Assembly (NCBI GenBank): GCA_024516035.1
Contig: CM044963.1
Coordinates: 29,605,877 to 29,669,876 of the forward strand
Length of the DNA stretch: 64,000 nt
From: Bactericera cockerelli
Taxonomy: Eukaryota > Arthropoda > Insecta > Hemiptera > Triozidae
Direction: 5' to 3'
A program made the translations under genes and the position numbers. The notes under the pieces were generated by a model. The model saw only the letters and a program-made list of their open reading frames with translations. It was not told the origin of the DNA and ran no database searches. Shown piece by piece: positions 55,350 to 64,000 of the stretch (position 1 is the stretch's first letter; each line of letters starts with the position of its first letter).

Positions 55350-55940
55350 GTAGTCACTGTGGCAGAGTGAGTTAGCGCGCTAGGCATTGCACACATGGTG
55401 ACCTGAGTTCGATTCCCCGCGGGGGAGGATTTTTTCGCCCTGTACTTTTTTTTTGTCCGGGGTCCCCTTTGGAGGAAAAATGAGTAGCTGCTTTGATGTG
55501 AAGCGCACCAGTGGCAGAAACATAGGCAAAAAAAAAAAATACAAGATATTGTAAATTAAAATGGTTAAAAATCCTATTTTCTGTGCTACCCACTAAAAAT
55601 TGTAACATAATAACACAAAGAAAAAGCATTATAATATTATTTATTTGTGTGTAAATTTAATTGTACAAATAAAGGCTTACATTACATTTACATTAAAATA
55701 ATAATAATTGAAAATCGACGATATAGTGCATGGTAGTCAAGTGGTTAACGGGGTTAGTTTGGTATTACAGGTAGCCCAGGGTCCGTTGGTTCGAATCCCA
55801 CTCAGTGCACGAATTTTTCCTATTCATTTGAGTTTGTGACCACATAATTATAAGACTCTGAGGGTTAGGTGGTAGAAAATGCTTTTTAAGCATTAACCTC
55901 GCCCGGTGGTTCCTTCCACTAAAGAGTGTTTTTTTTATTA
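55350..55940 (+). mobile_element. SINE-C and SINE-E copies
   Basis: 55350-55630 is SINE-C (AGTCACTGTGGCAGAGTGAG). 55730-55940 is SINE-E (GTAGTCAAGTGGTTAACG, GGTTCGAATCCCA, TTAGGTGGTAGAAAATGC). Confidence 0.8.
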
Positions 55941-56209
55941 TCATAGCTGGCGGCCGATTACCAAAGTTTGAAGAGGCTTGAAACAAATAAATTTTAAAAT
56001 AGGTGGTTATGCCCCTTGTGTTGATGAGTACGTACTTTAATAATAAAAAAGGCAATCATATTATTATTATTATTCCCCTTATTTAATATTAAAAAGAAAA
56101 ATTCTCTTCTTGTTTTTTCCCCCAAAAAAAAAAAAAAACAACGCAAACATAAATGGTTAAATGGTTATCGAAAGAAAATAAAATACTCTACTGTGTCTGT
56201 CTTTTTGGG

Positions 56210-56860
56210 TTTCTGTTTTCATTCCTTCCCTTTGTTACTCGCAAATCTCAGAAACTACTAAAACACATAAATAGGAGACGTATTGTAGTGGCCCTATTTT
56301 AAATTAATCAAACTACGCACTACGGTTCTTTGTGATAGAGACCATGGGGCCTGACCACTAACTTTTTACTTACCTTTTACGTTTTAAAACCCCTTGAACT
56401 GTTTACCCGATTTTGATGAAATTTTGTAGGGTTTAGGGCGTATTAGGGGTTTTACATAGTGAATTTATAATTATTTTTTTAATACATTTGATTTAGCTAT
56501 GATATTTAAAAAAATCTAAAATTTTAAACAAAAATGCCAAAAAAAAAGGTTCCCGGCAGTCCGATACGAAATTTTTTTTTTTTACAATCTTGAATGTAGG
56601 AAAAAAAAGGTATTCTTTCCATATAAAAAAAAAATTGAAGAAAAAACAGTTAAGGGGGTTTTTGGAGGGGACAAGTGATTTGTATAAAATCACAAAAAAT
56701 TTTCTAAGTGATGCTGGGGGATCCAATGTGAACCCAATCACGAGGAAGTATTTTGTCCATAATTGGCAGTGTTTTTTATTTATTTTTTTTTTTGTCGCTT
56801 TAAACGTCGCTTTATACGTTTTGGGAAAAAAAAACCAGTAAATTTATTTCCATATCTCAT
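56210..56860. repeat. dispersed repeat related to 32630
   Basis: CTCGCAAATCTCAGAAACTA, CCCGATTTTGATGAAATTTTG and GAGGAAGTATTTTGTCCATA are the inverted counterparts of the 32630-33230 repeat, much decayed. Confidence 0.55.
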
Positions 56861-56869
56861 AGGGGGGCG

Positions 56870-57260
56870 TATCTTGAAAAGTGGTAGCCAGACAGTGGAG
56901 GAAGAATGATCAGGACTTTTACCACTGTCTTTACAAGGAGGCTAATAATTAACAAGGGCCCCCGAAACCAAAGTTTATGGTTTACTGTTTTAGTCCCCCG
57001 TAGACTACTGGTCTACCCCCGTTTTTAGTCTCCCACCTAGACTGCTGGTCTACTCCCTGTTTTTGTCCCCCAGCTAGATGGGTGGGCTACTCCCGGTTTT
57101 TAGTCCCCCCGCTAAAACTGCTGGTCTACTCCCTGTTTTTTTTGTTACCCACAAAGACTACTGGTCTCCCCCCTGTTTTTAGTCCCTCAGCTAGACTACT
57201 GGTCTACTCCCTGTTTTTAGTCCCCCAGCTAGACTGCTGGTCCACCCGTGTATGTCCCCC
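56870..57260 (-). repeat. family K repeat, inverted, ~7 monomers
   Basis: AGCCAGACAGTGGAGGAAG, CTTTACAAGGAGGCTAATAA, then about seven CTACTCCCTGTTTTTAGTCC-type monomers with substitutions. Confidence 0.8.
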
Positions 57261-57297
57261 ATCCCGACTATTCCATGTCCATGTAAAAATTTTTTTT

Positions 57298-59568
57298 TCT
57301 GTCCTCAGAAGCAAACGTCGCTTTATACCTTGAAAAAAATTCAAGATAAGTTATTCCATTTTTTTTTTTTCTTTTTTTTTTCTTTTCCTCAGAACAACGT
57401 CGCTTTATACGTTGCATTAAAAATCCACATTGTTATTTTCCAAAATTTTTTTTCTTTGTTTCTTGTCCCCCAGAAAGCAACGTCGCTTTATACGTTGAAA
57501 AAAAATCCAGAATAAGTTATTCCATATTTTTTTTTTTTCTTTGTTTCTAGTCCTCAGAAGCAACGTCGCTTTATACGTTGAAAAAAAATCCAGATAAGTT
57601 ATTCCATATTTTTTTTTTTCTTTGTTTTTTTGTCCTCAGAAGCAACGTCGCTTTATACCAGGGGGTCTTCAACCTTTTTCAGACTCTGGGCCATATTTTT
57701 TTCCAGAAAAAGTCCGCGGGCCACTATTAGAAACTAAAATTAAGGAGGGGGGGGGGGGGGGGGGGGGTTGGAAAAAAAAATCAGAAAACTATTTTTAATT
57801 TCAGGAACAAAAGTGTTGGTATTTTTATTTACAATAAAATAAAAATTGTTTTCCACTCAAAAAAAAAATTATACAAAAAACTAGAAAAAAATTTCAAAAA
57901 AAAAAAAAAAAAATTGTACAGCAGGGAAAAATCTTGATCAGTTTCTGATTAGAAAAAAAATCAACTCTGTGAGAGATCGAACCTAGGTCTTCATCTTCAA
58001 TTGGGATGGTTGGCATTGCATGGCATTCCACCTTCTTTTTCTTCTTTTACTCTGTTTTTATCCCGCTCAAGCAGGGTCGACATTGTTCAACCCCCTCATG
58101 GTTGAGGTTGGTTGGTTTTGGCACATTTTTTTTTTTTAGGCTGGATGCCCTTCCTAACGCTAACGATTTCTATTGTTTTTAACGTCCCGGTTAGGACGGG
58201 GTTTTACCCCCATTCGCTGGGAATTGTACCAGCTACCCACATTAACCTCACCCAGCCTGGGTAGGGCCGGACATGCGAGCCTCACATGTATGGAGGGAAA
58301 CACAATTTTCTGTGAAAAATCTGCTCCGACCGGGGATCGAAAACTCAGGATCTCTGGACTACGGCATTGCATGGCATCCACCAATTTGACAATATTGGGT
58401 TGAAGTTTTGTAGTCGCAATCCGGAGGGAGTTTTATAGTGGCCATCGGAGGAGCCCTATCCTTATCATCTGGGGAAACAATTGCTCGCAGATATATTATA
58501 AGTACTGCCAAACAGTGAAGAGATTCTCAAGCATTTTTCAAAGTATTTTTCTTGCGTAACAAATTTAGAATAGAACTCGATCAAGGTTTTGTTTCTTTAG
58601 GGTATTAGTAGGGTTATAAGTTGATTTAAAGAAGCTATTTTTATCTTTTTTTTTTCAAAAAAATTACCACGTTACAAAACACCTTTTTCTTACCAAGAAA
58701 ATTTCAATTTGGAGACTTACGTGGGTTACCACTTCATAAGCGACGATATTTATATTTTTCCCTCAGTAGAGGCGTGGTTGGAACTTGTCTCTTGCCGGAA
58801 AAGGGAGTGCAGGAGTATTTTATATTTTCAATATCATAATAATAGGTACGTAGGTACATATTTTACATTATTTACCTTACGATTTTTATGATATTTTTAT
58901 TTAAACCAGCTCCCATAGCTGAGTGATGGTCAATGCACTAGTCCTGTAGGTGGTAGACCCGGGTTCGAATCCCCGGCGGATTTGTCACTACTCGTAACTT
59001 TTGCATAACAAAACAAAAAAAAATTCTTGGACGGCTAGTGCTGGAAGAAATAGGAAATAGCATGAATGAGCTCGCGGGCCACCAAAAATGACTCGGCGGG
59101 CCACAAGTGGCCCGCGGGACACAGGTTGAAGACCCCTGCTTTATACGTTGAAAAAAAATCCAGATAAGTTTTTTTCCATTATTTTATTTTTCTTTGTTTT
59201 CTTGTCCTCAGAAGCAACGTCGCTTTATACGTTGAAAAAAAAATCCAGATAAGTTATTCCATATTTTTTTTCTTTGTTTCTTGTCCTCAGAAGCAACGTC
59301 GCTTTTTACGTTGAAAAAAAATCCAGATAAGTTATTCCATATTTTATTTTTCTTTGTTTCTTGTCCTCAAAAGCAACGTCGCTTTTATACGTTGAAAAAA
59401 ATCCAGATAAGTTATTCCATTTTTTTTTCTTCTTGTCCTCAGAAGCAACATCGCTTTATACGTTGAAAAAAAATCCAGATAAGTTATTCCATATTTTTTT
59501 TTTTTGTTTCTTGTCCTGAAAGAAGAACGTCGCTTTATACGTTGAAAAAAAATCCAGATAATTATTCC

Positions 59569-59612
<44 letters not shown>

Positions 59613-60347
59613 CTTGTCCTCAGAAGCAACATCGCTTTATACGTTGAAAAAAAATTCAGATAAGTTATTTCATATTTTTTTTCTTCTTCTTTGTTTCTTG
59701 TCCTCAGAAGCAACGTCGCTTTATACGTTGGAAAAAAAATCCAGATAAGTTATTCCATATTTTTTTTCTTTGTTTCTTGTCCTCAAGAAGCAACGTCGCT
59801 TTATTACGTTGAAAAAAAATCCAGATAAGTTATTCCATATTTTTTTTTTTTTGTTTCTAGTCCTCAGAAGCAAACGTCGCTTTTATACGTTGAAAAAAAA
59901 TCCAGATAAGTTATTCCATATTTTTTTTTTTTGTTTCTAGTCCTCAGAAGCAACGTCGCTTTATTACGTTGAAAAAAAATCCAGATAAGTTATTCCATAT
60001 TTTTTTTTTTTTTTGTTTCTAGTCCTCAGAAGCAACGTCGCTTTATTACGTTGAATAAAAAAATCCAGAATAAGTTATTCCATATTTTTTTTTTTTGTTT
60101 TAGTCCTCAGAAGCAACGTCGCTTTATACGTTGAAAAAAATCCAGATAAGTTATTCATATTTTTTTTTTTTGTTTCTAGTCCTCAGAAGCAACGTCGCTT
60201 TATACGTTGAAAAAAAATCCAGATAAGTTATTCCATATTTTTTTTTTTTGTTTTCTTAGTCCTCAGAAGCAACGTCGCTTTATACGTTGAAAAAAAATCC
60301 AGATAAGTTATTCCATATATTTTTTTTTTTCTTCTTCTTCTCCTCAG
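57298..60347 (+). repeat. exon 20 acceptor-side array, ~80-bp unit
   Basis: About 19 copies of TTGTTTCTAGTCCTCAG followed by AAGCAACGTCGCTTTATACG, TTGAAAAAAAATCCAGATAA and GTTATTCCATA plus poly(T). The acceptor and the first AAGCAA match the real exon 20 start at 60348. A hAT-like element (57659-59138) splits the array. Confidence 0.94.
57659..59138. mobile_element. hAT-like non-autonomous transposon, 1.48 kb
   Basis: Ends CAGGGGGTCTTCAACCT and AGGTTGAAGACCCCTG are inverted. CTTTATAC is duplicated exactly at 57651-57658 and 59139-59146, the 8-bp target duplication typical of hAT elements. It carries a SINE-F (58140-58375, minus) and a tRNA-like head at 58908-58980 (TAGCTGAGTGATGGTC, GGGTTCGAATCCCC). 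No transposase is seen. Confidence 0.9.
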
Positions 60348-60517
60348 AAGCAAGGCCAGGACATGGGACAATATAGACATCCCCTGGTACTCCGCCTCCA
60401 CCAGAAGCTGAAACAGCTGGAGCTGGAGAAGGAGAAAACTCATCAAGTTCGTGCAGGAACAGACGGTCACCCCCCAGACGGCAGGTCTTGCTGCGGCCCC
60501 AAAGGGAAAAGCTAAAG
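60348..60517 (+). CDS. MYO5: myosin V exon 20 (coiled coil), frameshifted
   Basis: PLVLRLHQKLKQLELEKEK corresponds to the DMSLFLKLQKRVTELEQEK segment conserved in myosin V tails; KFVQEQTVT and a degraded LLRTKEAIK-like end follow in shifted frames. Acceptor TCCTCAG|AA, donor TAAAG|GTAAGG. The downstream array's copies preserve CTGAGGACCAAGGAAGCTAT, a better version of the exon end than the exon itself. Confidence 0.72.
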
Positions 60518-61440
60518 GTAAGGGGGTGGCCTCAAGGTGACCTTTTTATTATTATTGCTCATTAAGTTTAAGCAACGGTCACCCCCCCCAATGGCAGGTC
60601 TTGTGAGGACCAAAGGAAGCTATCAAGGTGAGGGTGGCTCAAGCTGCCTTATTATTAAAATTACACTACTTGGGAGAAAGAGATTGCCAAAGCAATAAAC
60701 CCCTGCCTCTAGATAGGACATTTGTATTATTTTCTTTTTTTAAAGCTTCAAGGTAAGGGTGGCCTCAAGGTGCCCCTTTTTGCTATTTAAAAACTCATTA
60801 AGTTTAAGCAGGTCTCTGCTGAGGACCAAGGAAGTATAAGGTAAGGGTGGGCCTCAAGGGGACCTGTTATTAAATTAACTCCCTTGGGAGAAAGAGATTG
60901 CCACAAGCAAAAAAACCCCTGCCTTTAGTTAGGAATTTGTATTATTTTCTTTTTTTTGAGCTTTCAAAGGTAGGGTGGCCTCAAGGGCCCCTTTTTGCAT
61001 TATAACTCATTAGTTTAAGCAGGTCTCTGCTGAGGCCCCAAGGAAGTATCAAGGGTTAAGGGTGGCCTCAATTTGACCTCGTTATTAAATTACACTACTT
61101 GGGAGGAAGAGTTGCCACAACAAAAAACCCCCTGCCTTTGTTAGGACATTTGTTTATTTTCTTTTTTTTGAAGCTATCAAGGTAAGGGTGGCCTCAAGGT
61201 GACCTTATTGCTATTATAACTCATTAAGTTTAAGCTGGTCTTTTGCTGAGGACCAAGGAAGCTATCAAGGTAAGGGTGGCCTCAAGGTGACCTCGTTATT
61301 AAATTACACTACTTGGGAGGAGAGATTGCCACAAGCAATAAACCCCTGCCTTTAGTTGGGGCATTTGTATTATTTTTTTTTTTTGAATTATCAAGGTGAG
61401 GGTGGCCTCAAGGTGACCTTGTTATTAAATTTACACTATT
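60518..61440 (+). repeat. exon 20 donor-side array
   Basis: About six copies of GCAGGTCT...GCTGAGGACC and AAGGAAGCTATCAAG|GTAAGG plus GTGGCCTCAAGGTGACCTT. Several are separated by a LINE tail (GGGAGAAAGAGATTGCC ... CCCTGCCTTTAGTTAGGAC) that has been amplified with the unit. An inverted family J fragment is near 61465-61510. Confidence 0.88.
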
Positions 61441-61584
61441 TGGGGAAAGAGGAAGAGATTGAATTGGGGAATGATGGTCTCCAGCCAACTTTATTTCAAA
61501 GTTGGCTTTTCCGAACAACAAATTTCTATTTTTTAAGCATAAGTTAATTTGTAAATTATCAAAAATAAAAAAATTTAAATAAAG

Positions 61585-61808
61585 GGACGTGCACTAGTAG
61601 TCAAATGGTTAACGTGCTAGTTGGTAACCCAGGTAGCGTGGGGATTCCATTGGTTCAAATTTCCCCCCCAGTGCATGAATTTTTTTTTCATTACTTTGAG
61701 TTTGTGACCATTTTAATGAAAAGGGACTCTGGGGTTAGGTGGTAAAAAAAGCTTTGAGCAATAACTCGCCTGGTGGTTACCTTACACTAAAGAGTGTTAT
61801 TATTATTT
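61585..61808 (+). mobile_element. SINE-E copy
   Basis: GCACTAGTAGTCAAATGGTT head with degenerate B box and the GGTTAGGTGGTA body. 61809-62422 is AT-rich intron with no feature I can assign. Confidence 0.7.
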
Positions 61809-62422
61809 CATAGTCGCTGGCGATTACCAAGGGTTTGAAGAGGTTTTGAAACAAATAAATTTTTAAAATAGGTAGGTTTGCACTTGTGTTGATTGAGTAC
61901 GTACTTTAATAATAAAAAAAAAAGCAATCATTTGTGCAGAACAGGGAGCTATTGGGAATTATGATGGGGTTTGGTGGTAGGTATCACTCTATTACTTCCG
62001 AGAAATGTTTAATTTTAGGAAAGCGGGGTTGTTTTTCTTTTTTGTGAAAAATAATAATATTTTTTTGTTCCGATTTCAATTTTTCTCATTTTCTGGACGT
62101 TTCACAACCAGTCCTGGGCAACTTTTTTTTTCATCTCTATAAATAAAACAGAAAAAAGGACTACCTACTTTTTTTTGTTTTGTCCGGAGTTTTTTAGCCA
62201 AAACGGTAAAAAGATAGAAAAAATGTCTCAGAATTGGGGCCCCCCCCCCCCAAAAACCCTTATCGCTTTGTCCAGAAAAATTATAAAAAGTTCAAAAAGG
62301 CATTGCTGTCCAGCAGTACGGCCATGCCCTTTGTAAATTTGAAATTTAGTCCGTTGCAAAGCACGGGCAAAAGGGTAGTTACTCCTACTGCGCCACACGG
62401 CTTCCTCTTCTCTTCCTCACAG

Positions 62423-62693
62423 TGGCCGGGGGTGGAGCCGAGAATCTTCGCCTGCGCAAGGACATACAATGCTCCGCTCGGAAATTCTCAACCAGGGAAA
62501 TCGAACCTTTCAGGGTGGAGAAAATTCGTGACGCAGCTCGAAAGCCTGGAAGCCGAGTTCGGGCCCGAAGGGAAGGCAAGGAAGGAAAAGCCGACCTGCG
62601 CAATGTGGTGATGCGCGAAAACCGAATCAGTCACCCTGACCGAAGACGAAACAGCTGTGATGGCGTTCGGGACGCACAAGAACATCATCCGGG
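62423..62693 (+). CDS. MYO5: myosin V exon 21 (coiled coil), frameshifted
   Basis: Segments in three frames: ENLRLRKDI, LRSEILNQGN, FVTQLESLEAEFG, KADLRNVVMRENR and VTLTEDETAVMAFGTHKNII. QLESLEAEF...K...LRNVV resembles the MEQL..VSEEL..RKEEVLILRSQLV part of the myosin Va tail. Acceptor CTTCCTCACAG|TG. The end is approximate; the copy at 63007 suggests the true donor is GGTGAGTGTTG, with bases lost here. Confidence 0.68.
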
Positions 62694-62729
62694 AGTGTTG
62701 TTTTTTTATTATTTTGTTTTTATCATATT

Positions 62730-63060
62730 ACTAGCGGGCTGTCGCCCGCTTTGCGGGCCCGGGGGCATGGCCGTGAAAGCAAAAAAAACCTTTTTTGCCA
62801 ATGGCAGGTGTTGTAGTGGGAGTTTCGAAAAATCCCGTCTTATTGCACATCTAGACTATAAGACAAGCTATACCAAATTTCAGCTTCCTAGGACTTACGG
62901 TTTGGGCTGTGAGGGGATGATCAGTCAGTGGTTTAGTGGTCAGTGAGTGTCTTTGGGCTTTATATATTAAGATTTACTCAATTATTTTTATTTTTTCATA
63001 ATTGTTGATGGCGTTCGAGACGCACCAAGAACATCATGGGTGAGTGTTGTTATTATTATT
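62730..63060 (+). repeat. dispersed repeat and copied exon 21 end
   Basis: 62730-62955 is the repeat with CGGTTTGGGCTGTGAGG also seen at 47070. 63007-63047 (GATGGCGTTCGAGACGCACC, AACATCATG, then GGTGAGTGTTG) copies the last ~40 nt of exon 21 with a better donor. Confidence 0.75.
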
Positions 63061-63329
63061 TTGTTTTTATTCATATTATTATTTATATTAATGAATTCAT
63101 ATTATTAACAATGTTGTGCTTAAAACTAAATTAAAAAATGAATTTTTCAAGACTATAAAGATAAATGTGTTAAGGAAAGAGTAATATAGGTAAGTAAATA
63201 ATAACTAATAAAACAAAATTAACTAAAACCAATCTCTGTATCATAGTAAAGTATGTGAAGAGGGAGAAAAATTAAAAAAGGTAAGAAATGTAATGTAGTA
63301 GAGTTGTAGAGAGAAGGAGAGAAAAATAG

Positions 63330-63490
63330 GAGCGAGATAAAATTTAAGGGCTTCACCAGGTCAGCGGGGTCATCAAATGGAGTAAGGAACAAGTCCAGCA
63401 GTTCGTTTCTTTAAGTCTGTTTCTTAAAGATCGTAGCCCCAAGTAGCCTTACTTCCTCAGGGAGTTTATTATAATAATTTGGAATCCCCA
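63330..63490 (-). pseudogene. LINE ORF2 C-terminal remnant
   Basis: The minus strand reads GIPNYYNKLPEEVRLLG then IFKKQT, a stop, and LLDLFLTPFDD. This resembles the C-terminus of jockey/CR1-like LINE proteins. The flanking 63061-64000 is otherwise AT-rich and ends in a poly(T) run with a LINE-tail fragment near 63888. Confidence 0.45.
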
Positions 63491-64000
63491 AATTTTTTCA
63501 AAAGGATTTCTACAGATTTTGTTATTGCTTATTTTATTTTATTTTTATTTTCGCGTATTGTGCTCAGGGGACTTTACTATGCTTAGTGAGGTTGGGGAGA
63601 AAGCTTGTGTATTAGGATACATGAATTAGTATTACCTGGCCATAAACATTTAAATATTTTATTTTTAAACAGAGATACAGCTTTTAATTTACATGTAAAA
63701 TAAAGGTAATACGTCAGTCTATGGGCTATAAAAGAAAACAAGTGACGATAATAAAGGGCTTGGGTATGAATCGTTGGTTACTTTTTCTTCTGACAAGATT
63801 TGTCTTATGATGTTGTGGTAGAAATTGATACTAAAATTATTTATTATTATATTCATTACTATCATTTTAAATACAAAGGGTTTGGGTGGAAGAGATTGCC
63901 TTAGGGATTTTTTTTTTTTTTTTTTTTTTTATTAACAATTTTCACCACTAGAGTGGTAGTTTTATTTATAGAAAATTACATTTACAAGAAATTACAATAT

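Overview
The window is eukaryotic genomic DNA. It holds one recognisable host gene on the + strand: a class V unconventional myosin (myosin Va type; didum in Drosophila), split into at least 21 coding exons between 6756 and about 62693. AT-rich, repeat-laden introns surround short GC-rich exons. Mariner-like fold-back elements, RTE/jockey-like LINE pieces, several tRNA-derived SINE families and the myosin sequence suggest an arthropod, probably an insect. I cannot name the species.

Layout. 1-6755: upstream DNA with a minisatellite, a 1.75-kb fold-back transposon and a pile-up of SINEs. 6756-43545: exons 1-15, encoding the SH3-like N-terminus, the complete motor domain (P-loop, switch I, switch II, actin-binding cleft, converter) and IQ motifs 1-2. 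All 15 exons join in frame (2606 nt, 868 codons plus 2 nt). 46121-49243: exons 16-17 with IQ motifs 3-6 and the start of the coiled coil. 50885-62693: coiled-coil exons 18-21. The cargo-binding globular tail must lie beyond 64000. Reading-frame breaks begin in exon 16 and increase afterwards. Repeat units also become ragged after about 47 kb, which suggests uncorrected single-base deletions in the assembly rather than a dead gene.

The striking feature is in the introns. At many splice junctions of this gene the exon edge, its splice site and some adjacent intron have been duplicated, often into long tandem arrays. Donor-side arrays follow exons 2, 4, 5, 9, 18, 19 and 20, with single donor copies after exons 1, 15 and 21. 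Acceptor-side arrays precede exons 4, 13, 15 and 20. The mRNA is thus flanked by dozens of decoy or alternative splice sites. Some keep the reading frame: exon 9 donors repeat every 54 nt, and in intron 4 a 39-nt exon-like segment recurs 13 times. By the same logic an array in intron 14 points to an unannotated 90-nt phase 0/0 candidate exon.

The rest is mobile DNA: a 3.5-kb long-TIR element with a broken PIN-like/CXC protein, a 0.94-kb LTR element with only a gag remnant, a 1.48-kb hAT-like element with an 8-bp target duplication inside one of the arrays, a LINE 3' end inserted 23 bp from the exon 8 donor, several MITE families and six tRNA-like SINE families, here called A to F.
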